Notes: generated from the sequence alone by a model not told the origin. A DNA stretch of 64,000 nt from Aminivibrio pyruvatiphilus (GCF_004366815.1 NZ_SORI01000002.1:186001-250000), one strand, 5' to 3'; numbered from the stretch's first letter, positions 44,310 through 53,313 are shown. Numbers and translations are program-made.

Positions 44310-45355
44310 GCTCCGTGGTCCGGGCAGTCGTCTGGGGAGCGAACGGCATGGCGGGAGGAGAGGTCCTGAGGATTCTCGCGGGACACCCCTCCATACGAGT
44401 GGAAGGGGCGGTTTCCCGGAGCCGTTCCGGCCAGCCGGTCTGGCATACCCACCCCCATCTCCGGGGGAGTTTTCCGGAACTGGCTTTCTGCAGTCCCGAA
44501 GAGGGAAAGGCGACGGGCGCGGACATCGCCTTCCTGGCCCTCCCCCACGGGACATCCGCTCCCCTGATCCGGGAATGCCTCGACAGGGGGATGAAAGTGG
44601 CCGATCTTTCCGGGGACGTCCGCCTCAGGAATCCGGCTGATTATGAACAATGGTACGGTTCGGCTCCCCTTTTTCCCGAACTGCTGGACAGGGCGGTCTA
44701 CGGCCTTCCGGAACTGTACCGGGACAAGCTGAAGGGAGCGGACCTGGCCAGCGGTGTGGGATGCAACGCCTCCTGCTCCATCCTCGGCCTGTACCCCCTG
44801 GCCCGGGCCGGGCTGATCGGCGACGTGAGGATCGAGGTCCGGGTGGGATCCTCCGAAGCAGGAGCGACGCCCACCACAGGAAGCCACCATCCTTTCCGGA
44901 GCCGGGCCCTGAGGGTGTACGAGCCCTTCCGCCACAGGCACCTCGCCGAGATCCTCCAGGAGCTGAATCTCTCCGAGGAAGGAGTGACCCTGACCATGAC
45001 GGCGGTGGAGATGATCCGTGGGGTCCAGATGATCGCCCACGTGAACCTCTCCCGCAGGGTGAAGGAAGCGGAGCTGTGGAAGGCCTACCGGAGCGCCTAT
45101 TCGGGAGAGCCCTTCGTCTCCCTCTGCCCCGCCAGGCCGTCCCATCTCCGCCTGCCCGAACCGAAGCTCGTCGCGGGCAGCAACCAGGCCCTCACCGGCT
45201 TCACCCTTCACGAGGACGGCACGAGGCTCGTGGTGGTGACCGCCATCGACAACCTTATGAAAGGGGCCGCGGGAAGCGCGGTCCAGTCGGCGAACCTTCT
45301 GCTGGGACTGGACGAGACTGCCGGCCTCGGAATGCTGCCGGTCTACCCGGCATAA
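44306..45355 (+). CDS. lysY: LysW-bound acyl-phosphate reductase LysY (ArgC-like)
   Basis: The product has 349 residues from the ATG at 44306 (ATGA overlap with lysX). NADP motif GANGMAGGEVLRIL, catalytic Cys in ASGVGCNASCSILGLYPL, and His in GSHHPFRSRA. It reduces the LysW-carried phosphate ester to the semialdehyde. The sequence belongs to the ArgC/LysY family and could serve both lysine and ornithine synthesis. Confidence 0.94.
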   Translation: MSSVVRAVVWGANGMAGGEVLRILAGHPSIRVEGAVSRSRSGQPVWHTHPHLRGSFPELAFCSPEEGKATGADIAFLALPHGTSAPLIRECLDRGMKVADLSGDVRLRNPADYEQWYGSAPLFPELLDRAVYGLPELYRDKLKGADLASGVGCNASCSILGLYPLARAGLIGDVRIEVRVGSSEAGATPTTGSHHPFRSRALRVYEPFRHRHLAEILQELNLSEEGVTLTMTAVEMIRGVQMIAHVNLSRRVKEAELWKAYRSAYSGEPFVSLCPARPSHLRLPEPKLVAGSNQALTGFTLHEDGTRLVVVTAIDNLMKGAAGSAVQSANLLLGLDETAGLGMLPVYPA

Positions 45356-45375
45356 CGACTGCGGGAGGAATGACC

Positions 45376-46224
45376 ATGAATCGCCGGATACAGCGGGGCG
45401 TCGTCAAAATAGGAGGGGCCAGGGGAAATGCCTTCGGCTCCCTCCTCGAAGAGATAAAGGAACGGATGGAGCGGGGCGAACAGTGGATCCTCACCCACGG
45501 GGCCAGTTCCATGATGGAGGACCTTTCCCGGGCCGCCGGAACGGAACCCGTCTACGTCACAAGCCCCGGAGGCTTCAGAAGCCGTTTCGTGAGCGAGGGG
45601 GAGCTGGCCCTCTTTGAGGCCGCCTGCTGCCGGTTTTCCGTCCGGCTCGCGGGAACCCTGGGGAAAATGGGGATTCATGCAGTTCCTCTCTACCCGCCCG
45701 CCTCGAAGGGAGCAACGGCAAAACGGAAGGACGCCCTCCGCTCGGTGGAGGACGGAAAGGTCCGCATCCTCCGGGGAAACTACAGCGGCTCCATCGTGTC
45801 CTTTGACCCAGTGGACATCCATGCCGTATGGGAAAGGGGCGGCCTGCCCCTTCTCCCGCCCCTCGCGGCGGACGACTCGGAAAGCGGACGGATTCTCAAC
45901 GTGGACGGCGACCGACTCGCCGCAGCAGCAGCCGCAGCCGTGGGAGCGGATGTCCTGGCCATCCTGAGCAACGTGCCGGGGCTGCTCCGGGATCCGGGAG
46001 ACCCGGCGTCGAAAATCGACGAGGGGAGCCTGGACGGATGGGACGACCTGGAACACTTCGCCCGGGGCAACATGAAGCGGAAGCTCCTGGCCGCCAGGGA
46101 AGCCCTTGAAGGTGGCGCGGGGGCCGTGGTGATAGCCGACAGCCGTGCTCCGTCGCCGGTTGAATCGGGCCTGTCCGGAGGAGGAACCCTGCTGTGTCGG
46201 GGATCTATGGCAGCCGCGGGCTGA
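45376..46224 (+). CDS. lysZ: LysW-bound aminoadipate/glutamate kinase LysZ
   Basis: The product has 282 residues from the ATG at 45376, with GGAGG seven bases upstream. An ATG two codons earlier is too close. This is an amino-acid kinase fold: VVKIGGARGN at the start, LTHGASSMMEDL, then KRKDALRSVEDGKVRILRGNYSGSIVSFD, which is typical of LysZ rather than ArgB. It phosphorylates the side-chain carboxyl of the LysW-bound substrate. The 3' end overlaps lysJ by 31 bases. Confidence 0.93.
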   Translation: MNRRIQRGVVKIGGARGNAFGSLLEEIKERMERGEQWILTHGASSMMEDLSRAAGTEPVYVTSPGGFRSRFVSEGELALFEAACCRFSVRLAGTLGKMGIHAVPLYPPASKGATAKRKDALRSVEDGKVRILRGNYSGSIVSFDPVDIHAVWERGGLPLLPPLAADDSESGRILNVDGDRLAAAAAAAVGADVLAILSNVPGLLRDPGDPASKIDEGSLDGWDDLEHFARGNMKRKLLAAREALEGGAGAVVIADSRAPSPVESGLSGGGTLLCRGSMAAAG

Positions 46225-47318
46225 CGGTGGTCTCCGGGGCGGGGGCAGCCGTCCGGGACGACCGGGGCAGGGAATACCTGGACTTCTACTGCGGGAGCGG
46301 CGCGGCCCTCTTCGGCCACTGCCACCCGGTGCTCGTGGAGGCCCTGCGGAAAGCGGCGGAGTCCCCCTGGACGGTGGGGCCGGGAATGGGCTCCCCGGCC
46401 CGGGATGCCTTCCGGCAGCGCATTTCGGAGGAACTGCCCGGTCATGCCGTCTTCTTCTGCAACAGCGGCACCGAATCGGTGGAGGCGGCCCTCAAGCTGG
46501 CCCTTTCCCTCCGTCCGGACAGAAAGAAGGTGCTTGCCCTGCGGCGGGCCTTCCACGGGCGGACCCTGGGGGCCCTTTCCCTCACCTTCAACCCCCAGTA
46601 CCGGAAGGACTGGACCCGTATTCTCGCCCCGGTGACCCACGTGATGCCCGGGGAGCTCCCCGGCGCGGTGGACGGGGACACAGCGGCCGTCTTCGTGGAG
46701 CCCGTCCAGGGAGAGGGCGGTGTCTATCCTCTCGCCCCCGGACTGGGCGCCCGGATAACGGAAGCCTGCCGGGAAACCGGGGCCCTCCTTGTCTGCGACG
46801 AAATCCAGAGCGGGTGGGGACGGTGCGGCAATTTCACCGCCTCTCCCGGCGCGGGTCTCGATCCCGACATTCTCTGCTTCGCCAAGGGCGTAGCAGGAGG
46901 GCTCCCGGCAGGACTGACCCTGTGGAAACGGGAGCTGGGAGATTTCCCCCCGTCGGGCCACGGCTCCACCTACGGGGGCGGCCCCCTCGCCGCGGCGATG
47001 GCGGACGCTTCGCTGAAGCTGCTGAAGGACGAAGGGTACCCTGCGAAGGCGGAAACCCTGGGAGCCTATTTCCGGAACCTCCTTTCGGCAATCGGCTCCC
47101 CCCTCGTCGCGGAGGTCCGGGGACGGGGGCTTCTCAACGGCGTGGAGCTCCGGGGAAAGGCTGTTCCGGTGGTGAAGCGCCTGCAGGAAAAAGGGCTCCT
47201 GGCCCTTCCCGCGGGACCGTCGGTGGTCCGGTTCCTTGCCCCCTTCACCGCGGAAAGGAACGATTTCGACCGGGCGGCGGCCCTCTTTGCCGAAACCCTG
47301 GAGGAGGGAGCGGAATGA
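46194..47318 (+). CDS. lysJ: LysW-bound semialdehyde aminotransferase LysJ
   Basis: The product has 374 residues from a GTG at 46194, with GGAGGAGG upstream inside lysZ. This is a class III PLP aminotransferase: FFCNSGTESVEAALKLA, RRAFHGRTLGALSLT, LVCDEIQSGWGRCG and the PLP Lys in FAKGVAGGLP. It transfers an amino group to the semialdehyde, giving LysW-lysine or LysW-ornithine. Homologues of this type often act on both. Confidence 0.94.
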   Translation: MSGIYGSRGLTVVSGAGAAVRDDRGREYLDFYCGSGAALFGHCHPVLVEALRKAAESPWTVGPGMGSPARDAFRQRISEELPGHAVFFCNSGTESVEAALKLALSLRPDRKKVLALRRAFHGRTLGALSLTFNPQYRKDWTRILAPVTHVMPGELPGAVDGDTAAVFVEPVQGEGGVYPLAPGLGARITEACRETGALLVCDEIQSGWGRCGNFTASPGAGLDPDILCFAKGVAGGLPAGLTLWKRELGDFPPSGHGSTYGGGPLAAAMADASLKLLKDEGYPAKAETLGAYFRNLLSAIGSPLVAEVRGRGLLNGVELRGKAVPVVKRLQEKGLLALPAGPSVVRFLAPFTAERNDFDRAAALFAETLEEGAE

Positions 47319-48358
47319 CCGCCCCGGTGTCCGTTCTTTCCCGGCTGGTGTCCATTCCGAGCACGAGCGGCCGGGAGGAGGCTGCCTGCTCCTACCTCGC
47401 CGGAGTTCTGCCCTCCCTCGGGTGGGAGCGGGTCGAGACGGACGGCTCGGGGAGCGTGGTGGCCCGGCGGGGCAGAGGCCCGAAGGAGCTGGTGCTCCTC
47501 GGGCACATCGACACCGTGCCCGGAGGTCCGGAACACCGCCTTGAAGGGGACGTTCTCTGGGGGCGGGGAACGGTGGACGCCAAGGGTCCCCTGTGCGCCT
47601 TCGCGGCGGCGGGCGGGCGGGTTTTCCTCCCCGGGGACTGGACCGTCACCCTCGTGGCCGCCACCGGGGAGGAGGCCGACTCCCGGGGCGCCCTTCACCG
47701 GATTCCCAGGCACCGTCCAGCCGCCTGCATCATCGGGGAACCCTCCGGAACGGACGGGGTGACCATCGGCTACCGGGGCAGCCTCCGGGCGGTGCTCGCC
47801 GCCTCCGACGGAGGAGCCCACAGGAGCGGCGACGCGGGGCCCATTACAGGGGTCCTCCGGTGCGCCGCCGACATCCTGGACCTGGTGGACAGCCTGGACG
47901 ACCCCGCGCTGCCGGTCATCCGCCGCCCCTCAGGCGCCGTGGTCTCCATGGAGGGAAGGGAACAGGGGGAGCGGTCCGGAACGGCGGAGCTCGACATCCG
48001 CCTTCCCGAGGGCAGCAGCCCTGAGGAGTGGATGGAGTTGCTCCGGGGGGCCGCCGCACGGCGGGGGGTGTCCATTTCGTTCCGGGGCGTGACGCCGCCC
48101 CACGTGGAGGACAAGAACAACCCCGTGGCCCGGGCCCTCCGCCTGGCCATCAGGAAAAACGGGAATGCGCCCCGGGTCCTGGCCAAGGGAGGCACGGCGG
48201 ACTTCAACCTCGCGGCGGCGTGGAACTGCCCCATAGCAGCCTACGGGCCCGGCGACAGCAAACTGGACCATACGTCCGAAGAACGGATCTCCCTTGCCGA
48301 TTTCTCTGCCTCCGTGGCGGTCCTCGACGGGGCCCTTCCCCTCATACTGGCAGGATAA
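47315..48358 (+). CDS. lysK: LysW-lysine/ornithine hydrolase LysK
   Basis: The product has 347 residues from the ATG at 47315 (ATGA overlap with lysJ). It is an M20 metallopeptidase. LLGHIDTVPGG and GRGTVDAKGPLCAF give the first His and the bridging Asp, ATGEEADSRGA the catalytic Glu pair, and IGEPSGTDGVTIGYRG and the late LDHTSEERI the remaining ligands. It releases lysine or ornithine and recycles LysW. It is the last gene of the operon. Confidence 0.94.
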   Translation: MTAPVSVLSRLVSIPSTSGREEAACSYLAGVLPSLGWERVETDGSGSVVARRGRGPKELVLLGHIDTVPGGPEHRLEGDVLWGRGTVDAKGPLCAFAAAGGRVFLPGDWTVTLVAATGEEADSRGALHRIPRHRPAACIIGEPSGTDGVTIGYRGSLRAVLAASDGGAHRSGDAGPITGVLRCAADILDLVDSLDDPALPVIRRPSGAVVSMEGREQGERSGTAELDIRLPEGSSPEEWMELLRGAAARRGVSISFRGVTPPHVEDKNNPVARALRLAIRKNGNAPRVLAKGGTADFNLAAAWNCPIAAYGPGDSKLDHTSEERISLADFSASVAVLDGALPLILAG

Positions 48359-48389
48359 AAAAACCGGAGGGGCTTTCGCTCCCTCCGGT
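48357..48389 (-). terminator. Terminator between lysK and the 5-oxoprolinase cluster
   Basis: A 10-bp stem AACCGGAGGG/CCCTCCGGTT with a 9-base loop lies directly after the lysK stop. The U-tract (TTTTTT) is on the minus strand, so it mainly terminates the convergent hydro-lyase operon. It probably also slows lys transcripts. Confidence 0.88.
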
Positions 48390-48411
48390 TCCGTTGTGCC
48401 GGAAATGGGGA

Positions 48412-49209
48412 TCAGAAGACGGCGTAGTCGGCGTCCTTCGGGTCGGCGATGAACATGTGCCCCGGCGCGTGGGTGATGCAGAAGGGGGGCTTCACATCCA
48501 TGATGGCGGCCTGGGGCGTGCAGCCGCAGGCCCAGAAGACGGGCACCTCTCCCGGGTTGATGTCCACTGGGTCGCCCATGTCGGGCTTGTTCACGTCGGC
48601 GATGCCGATGAGAGACGGATCACCGATGTGGACGGGTGACCCGTGGACCGCCGGGAAGCGTCCCGTGCACAGGACCGCCTTGGGAACCTGGGCGGCGGGG
48701 ATGGGGCGCATGCTCACCACCATGGGGCCCTTCAGGGCTCCGGCGGGGGCGCACTGGATGTTGGTGATGTACATGGGAACGTTCCGGTTCTGCTCGATGT
48801 GGCGCACCGGAATGCCCGCCTCGAGCAGGGCCCCCTCGAAGGAGAAGGAGCACCCCAGGAGGAAGCCCACCAGGTCGTCCCTCCAGTATTTCTTCACGTC
48901 CGTGGGTTCCTCGACGCACTCGCCGTTCACCCACACCCGGTACCGGGGAAGGTCCGTGGAGAGATCGGCCCCCGGGGCCACAATCTTCGGCTCGGGATTT
49001 CCCGGCTCGGTGACGTCCAGGATGGGACAGGGTTTCGGGTTCCTCTGGGCGAAGACGAGGAAATCGTAGGCCAGGTCTTTGGGCAGGATCACCAGGTTCC
49101 CCTGGACGTGTCCCTTGCACATGCCCGGTGTGGGGAGAGTCCACTTTCCCTCCCGGATCATCTGCCGGACTTCCCTGGGCGAAACGCCGGCGTAGTCGAA
49201 GGCCTTCAT
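48412..49209 (-). CDS. DUF1445 putative hydro-lyase (YcsI family)
   Basis: The product has 265 residues. REGKWTLPTPGMCKGHVQGNLVILP, VGFLLGCSFSFE, HIEQNRNVPMY and VFWACGCTPQAAI are the conserved blocks of the YcsI/DUF1445 family, which includes mitochondrial D-glutamate cyclase. A link to 5-oxoproline and D-glutamate metabolism therefore fits the neighbours. Its ATG overlaps the pxpA stop by four bases. Bacillus subtilis ycsI sits in an equivalent cluster. Confidence 0.9.
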   Translation of the reverse strand: MKAFDYAGVSPREVRQMIREGKWTLPTPGMCKGHVQGNLVILPKDLAYDFLVFAQRNPKPCPILDVTEPGNPEPKIVAPGADLSTDLPRYRVWVNGECVEEPTDVKKYWRDDLVGFLLGCSFSFEGALLEAGIPVRHIEQNRNVPMYITNIQCAPAGALKGPMVVSMRPIPAAQVPKAVLCTGRFPAVHGSPVHIGDPSLIGIADVNKPDMGDPVDINPGEVPVFWACGCTPQAAIMDVKPPFCITHAPGHMFIADPKDADYAVF

Positions 49210-49979
49210 CCCTTCAGCACCTCCCGTATTTTTCTCACTTCCACCCCGTTCTCCTCAAGGGCTTTCCGGATATGACGGGCCATCTCCACCGCCGCGGGGT
49301 TATCTCCGTGGAGGCAGATGGAATGGGCCGTGAGGTGGATGTCCTTTCCTTCCGCAGAGCGGATGACCCCCTCCTTCACGAGACGCACCATGCGCCCCCC
49401 CGCTTCCTTCAGGTCGTGGACGAAGGCACCGGGTTTGCTTCTCGGGACGAGGGAGCCGTCGTCCATGTACCCCCGGTCCGCGAAGGCCTCGGCGGCATAC
49501 AGGACTCCCTCTTCGGCGGCTGCCTGCTCGAAGAGGGAGTTGGCCAGGCCGAGGAGAATGAGGTCTCCCCCGGCGTCCTTCGTCGCCCGGGCAATGGCCT
49601 TCGCCAGGGCAAGGTCCTTGGCCGCCTGGTTGTACAGGGCCCCGTGGGCCTTGACGTGCTCCAGGGGCACTCCCTGGGCCGCGCAGACCGCCTGGAGGGC
49701 GCCTATCTGGTAGAGGGTATAGGCATAGGCTTCGTCGGGCGTGACGGCCATGGTGCGCCGCCCGAACCCCTGGAGATCGGGATGCCCGGGGTGGGCTCCC
49801 ACGGCCACGCCGGCCGCTTTCGCGGCCTTCACCGTTTTGATCATCACTTCCGCGTCCCCCGCGTGGAAACCGCAGGCCACGTTGGCGGAACAGACGCTTT
49901 CCATGACCTCGGCGTCCATGCCCATCTTCCACGGGCCGAAGCTCTCGCCGAGGTCGCTGTTCAGGTCAATTCTTGACAT
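49206..49979 (-). CDS. pxpA: 5-oxoprolinase subunit A (LamB/YcsF family)
   Basis: The product has 257 residues from the second of two adjacent ATGs, at 49979, seven bases from GGAGG. Starting SRIDLNSDLGESFG and continuing NVACGFHAGD, GAHPGHPDLQGFGRR and VKAHGALYN, it is a clear YcsF/PxpA. With PxpB and PxpC it opens 5-oxo-L-proline to L-glutamate using ATP. Its start overlaps the pxpC stop. Confidence 0.96.
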   Translation of the reverse strand: MSRIDLNSDLGESFGPWKMGMDAEVMESVCSANVACGFHAGDAEVMIKTVKAAKAAGVAVGAHPGHPDLQGFGRRTMAVTPDEAYAYTLYQIGALQAVCAAQGVPLEHVKAHGALYNQAAKDLALAKAIARATKDAGGDLILLGLANSLFEQAAAEEGVLYAAEAFADRGYMDDGSLVPRSKPGAFVHDLKEAGGRMVRLVKEGVIRSAEGKDIHLTAHSICLHGDNPAAVEMARHIRKALEENGVEVRKIREVLKG

Positions 49980-51073
49980 CATTCCACCTCCTGGATCTCT
50001 TCCCACGAAATTCTGTGCTCCTCGCCGTCCACCCGGATCAGCGCTTCACCCCGGGAAGGAAGGTCCGGCTCCGCCGTCGGCAGCGGGACGGTCTCCCCGG
50101 GAGCGGACCGCCACGCGGCCCTCAGGCGGCGCATTTCGTCCCGTTTCCCCGCCTCTTCCCGGGCGAGGGCCAGAGCATCGTCGAGGGATATTTTGTGAAA
50201 GCGGACCTTCTGCCCCGGAAGGCGCTGGGACAGGGCGGCGATGTCCACCGAGCAGACCACGCCGATCTTGGTGTACCCTCCCGTGGTCTGCCTGTCCGCC
50301 AGCATGACGATGGGCTGCCCGTGGCCCGGCACCTGCACCGCACCGAGAGGAATGGCGTCGGAGATGATGTCCGCCGCCCCCGTGTGCTCGATCTCGGGGC
50401 CGTCCATGCGGTATCCCATCCTGTCGGCACTGTTTGAGACTGCGTAATCCGACCCGTAAAAAGTCTCTTTTCCTTTCTCCGTGAAGAGGTCATCCTGGGG
50501 GCCGGGAACGACCCGAAGGGGAGCGTCGGGCAAATAGCAGGGCCGCAGCGCCTCCGGGCACACGAGCCCCTCGCACTTTCTCCACAGGGGCAGGGGTTCG
50601 CCGCAGCGGACGATATCTCCCTTTTTCAGGGCACGGCCCTGGAAGCCCCCGACCCTGGCCCTGGTATAGGTGGACCTGCTCTCCATGACGGGAGGCACGT
50701 CCACTCCTCCTGAAAGACAAAGGTATGCGCGGCACCCGGACCGGGGCCCGGAAAAGGACAGAACGTCCCCCGCGCCCACGGCGACAGCGGTCCACATGGG
50801 GGCTGGCCGGCCGTTGACCTGGAAGCCGAGGTCCGCCCCCGTCACGGCAGCCATTCCCTCCCCTTCCGCCACGAAGAGAGTCGGCCCGAGGAGGGTCACC
50901 TCGAGGGCCCCCTCGTTCTCTTCATTTCCCGCAAGGATGTTTCCCAACCTGAAGGACGGAAGGTCCATGGCTCCCGCCACGGGCATTCCCTTTCCCTGGT
51001 ATCCCCACCTGCCGCCGTCCTGTACGGTGGTGAGCATGCCGGGAAGCCTGCATTCCAGTACCAGGGCGCTCAT
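49979..51073 (-). CDS. pxpC: 5-oxoprolinase subunit C (KipA-like)
   Basis: The product has 364 residues. LTTVQDGGRWGYQGKGMPVAGAMD is the family N-terminal block, then GCRAYLCLSGGVDVP and ADRQTTGGYTKIGVVCSVD. It belongs to the biotin-dependent carboxyltransferase-like superfamily but acts in PxpABC. A C-terminal stretch of about 70 charged residues extends past the core. The start overlaps the pxpB stop by four bases. Confidence 0.95.
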   Translation of the reverse strand: MSALVLECRLPGMLTTVQDGGRWGYQGKGMPVAGAMDLPSFRLGNILAGNEENEGALEVTLLGPTLFVAEGEGMAAVTGADLGFQVNGRPAPMWTAVAVGAGDVLSFSGPRSGCRAYLCLSGGVDVPPVMESRSTYTRARVGGFQGRALKKGDIVRCGEPLPLWRKCEGLVCPEALRPCYLPDAPLRVVPGPQDDLFTEKGKETFYGSDYAVSNSADRMGYRMDGPEIEHTGAADIISDAIPLGAVQVPGHGQPIVMLADRQTTGGYTKIGVVCSVDIAALSQRLPGQKVRFHKISLDDALALAREEAGKRDEMRRLRAAWRSAPGETVPLPTAEPDLPSRGEALIRVDGEEHRISWEEIQEVE

Positions 51074-51819
51074 GACGACGCCTCCTCTTCCTCGAGGATG
51101 ACGGGACGGTAGCTCCCTTTCTCTGACGCCGCCTCGATTTCGTCGAATTCCGGCTTTTCAATGGGGCGGAACCGTATCCACATGCCGGCCTCGAGGAAAA
51201 TGGGCGGATCCCTGTCGGGGTCGAACAGGCGCATGGGTGTCCTGCCGATGAGCCTCCACCCTCCGGGACTCGCTATGGAATAGATGCCGGTCTGCTTTCC
51301 GCCGATGGCCACAGCCCCCGCCGGGATGACCTCCCGGGGGTTCTTCAGCCGGGGCGTTTCCAGAGCCGGATCCATGCCGCCGAGATAGGGAAAACCGGGG
51401 GTGAACCCCAGCATGAAGCAGTAGCAGTCCAGCCCCGAATGACGTTTGACGACCTCCTCCGGTGAAAACCCGGTGTGTTTGGCCACGTCGCCGAGGTCGG
51501 GCCCCCATTCTTCCCCGTAGAGGGTAGGCACCACGATGGTACGCCGCTTTTCATGGCCTGCGGCCGATTCCTCTTTCCGGCACAGTTCCCCGAGCTTTGA
51601 GTACAGCCGCTTCACATCCGTCGTCACCGGGTCGAAGTACACCGCCAGGGAACGGTACGTGGGAACAGCGTCAAGCACTCCGGGAAAACCGAGCCTCATC
51701 ACGTCGCTCCCGAGAGCGGCGGCCCGGGTGTTGATCTCCATATCGATGGAGTCGCCGAATTCCGCCACGACGCATCCGTCGCCGGCCGTCAGGATTCTCG
51801 GATATTTTCTTTCCTCCAC
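51070..51819 (-). CDS. pxpB: 5-oxoprolinase subunit B (KipI-like)
   Basis: The product has 249 residues from a GTG at 51819, chosen because GGAGG lies seven bases upstream. Codons before it in the frame are Gly-rich and overlap that site. AEFGDSIDMEINTRAAAL, CFMLGFTPGFPYLGGMDPAL and GGKQTGIYSIASPGGWRLIGRTP are the KipI/PxpB blocks. It partners PxpC. Some KipI proteins also inhibit the KinA kinase. That role is not expected here. Confidence 0.94.
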   Translation of the reverse strand: MEERKYPRILTAGDGCVVAEFGDSIDMEINTRAAALGSDVMRLGFPGVLDAVPTYRSLAVYFDPVTTDVKRLYSKLGELCRKEESAAGHEKRRTIVVPTLYGEEWGPDLGDVAKHTGFSPEEVVKRHSGLDCYCFMLGFTPGFPYLGGMDPALETPRLKNPREVIPAGAVAIGGKQTGIYSIASPGGWRLIGRTPMRLFDPDRDPPIFLEAGMWIRFRPIEKPEFDEIEAASEKGSYRPVILEEEEASS

Positions 51820-51856
51820 TCGAACACCTCCTCCGGCCCCGTATATCATCCGGCCG

Positions 51857-53092
51857 CTACTGGAACAGCTTCACTATTCCCGCGAAGGAGTTGAAGCCCA
51901 TCCAGGCGGTGAAGACCACTATGACCCATCCGAGGGCAGTCATCCACATGGGGTGGACGTAGTCCTTCACCACGTCTTTCTTGTAGGCCGCAAGGAGCAC
52001 GCAGCTCAGGGACAGGGGAAGGATGAGGCCGTTGAGGGATCCGGCCACGATCAGGAGCCGCACCGGACGGCCGACGATGGTCAGGATGGACGTGGAGGCG
52101 ATGATGAATCCGATGATCCAGAACCGGTAGTACTTGTCGACGAAACCGAACAGCGTACGGAGGAAGGAGACGGAGGTGTAGGAAGCGCCGACCACGGAGG
52201 TGATGGCTGCCGCCCAGAGAACCACTCCGGCGATCCTGTACCCGAGAGGCCCGGCGCCGATCTGGAATGCCGACGCCACGGGATTTGTCATGTCGATCTC
52301 CGTTCCGAGAAGAACCACGCCGAGGAAGGCGAGGAACAGAAGGTAGCGCATGACGCCGGTGATGACGATGCCGTTGATGGACCCCTTGCTGATCTGCCCG
52401 ATATGTTCCTTTCCGGTGATCCCGGCGTCAATGATCCTGTGGGCGCCGGAGAAGGAAATGTAGCCGCCCACGGTTCCGCCCACGAGGGTCAGCACCACGA
52501 GCCATTTATACTCCTTCAGGAGGCTGAAATTCGTGAAGGGCTTCACCATTTCGTTCACCGTCTCCATGACGGGAGGTTTCGTGACGAACACCACGTAGAA
52601 CACCAGGGCGAGCATGAGGAATCCGAGGATCTGGGTGAACTTGTCCATGGCCTTGCCGAGGTCCTTCCAGAGGAAGATGGTGATGGCGATGGCAGCGCTG
52701 ATGACGGCACCCACCATCTGCTCCGTCCCGAAGAGCACCTGGAAGCCGAGAGCCGCGCCGCCCACGTTGCCCACGTTGAACGCCAGTCCGCCGAGGGCCA
52801 CCGCGAAGGCAAGGAAGTAGCCAAGTCCCGGAAGAACCTTGTTGGCCACGTCCTGGCCCCGCATTCCGGAAACGGCGAGAATACGCCAGATGTTGAGCTG
52901 CACCACGATGTCAATGAGGACCGAGAGGAGAATGGCAAAGGCAAAAACCGCTTTCAGTTCATTAGTGAACGAAATCGTCTGGGTGAGGAACCCCGGCCCG
53001 ATGGCCGAAGTGGCCATGAGGAACGCGGCACCCATAAGCACGCTGAGAGTCTCACTTCTGCTTCTTTCCTGCGTCTTGCCCAAGTCTGTCAT
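51857..53092 (-). CDS. NRAMP-fold transporter (YcsG-like), probably not a metal carrier
   Basis: The product has 411 residues with about 11 transmembrane helices. The overall pattern is that of NRAMP/YcsG. The metal-binding DPGN of helix 1 is replaced by GPGF (SAIGPGFLTQ), and helix 6 has FSGAHRI where metal carriers have a Met-Pro-His motif. As first gene of the 5-oxoprolinase cluster it is more likely to import 5-oxoproline or a related acid. The B. subtilis ycsG-ycsI-kipI-kipA context is the same. Confidence 0.85.
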   Translation of the reverse strand: MTDLGKTQERSRSETLSVLMGAAFLMATSAIGPGFLTQTISFTNELKAVFAFAILLSVLIDIVVQLNIWRILAVSGMRGQDVANKVLPGLGYFLAFAVALGGLAFNVGNVGGAALGFQVLFGTEQMVGAVISAAIAITIFLWKDLGKAMDKFTQILGFLMLALVFYVVFVTKPPVMETVNEMVKPFTNFSLLKEYKWLVVLTLVGGTVGGYISFSGAHRIIDAGITGKEHIGQISKGSINGIVITGVMRYLLFLAFLGVVLLGTEIDMTNPVASAFQIGAGPLGYRIAGVVLWAAAITSVVGASYTSVSFLRTLFGFVDKYYRFWIIGFIIASTSILTIVGRPVRLLIVAGSLNGLILPLSLSCVLLAAYKKDVVKDYVHPMWMTALGWVIVVFTAWMGFNSFAGIVKLFQ

Positions 53093-53142
53093 ACCGACAC
53101 CTCCATAAGATATGGTAAAAATATGTTTGATGCAGCAGGCTT

Positions 53143-53148
53143 ATTATA
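53143..53148 (-). promoter_or_regulatory. -10 element of the 5-oxoprolinase operon
   Basis: The minus strand reads TATAAT, about 50 bases before the ATG at 53092. The -35 region is poor. The gap 53093-53313 is a divergent control region. Confidence 0.5.
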
Positions 53149-53271
53149 CGTGATTTTCAAATAAGGGGAAGAAGAGTAATTTTTCACGATTTTTCCTGAC
53201 CAAAAGATCACTTTTCCGGAAGAAAAGAGGGAGGGAAATGAAACCGTTACGCCGCCGTTGCATTTCTTTGC

Positions 53272-53277
53272 TACAAT
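53272..53277 (+). promoter_or_regulatory. -10 element of the ABC importer operon
   Basis: TACAAT lies 36 bases before the ATG at 53314. A convincing -35 is not seen. Confidence 0.4.
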
Positions 53278-53313
53278 AACCCTGGAAACAGGTTCGGGAA
53301 GGGAGTCCTGACC

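Noticed and set aside
51857-53092. Manganese/iron NRAMP transporter
   Set aside because: The helix-1 DPGN motif and the helix-6 metal motif are absent, so I kept the fold but not the metal function.
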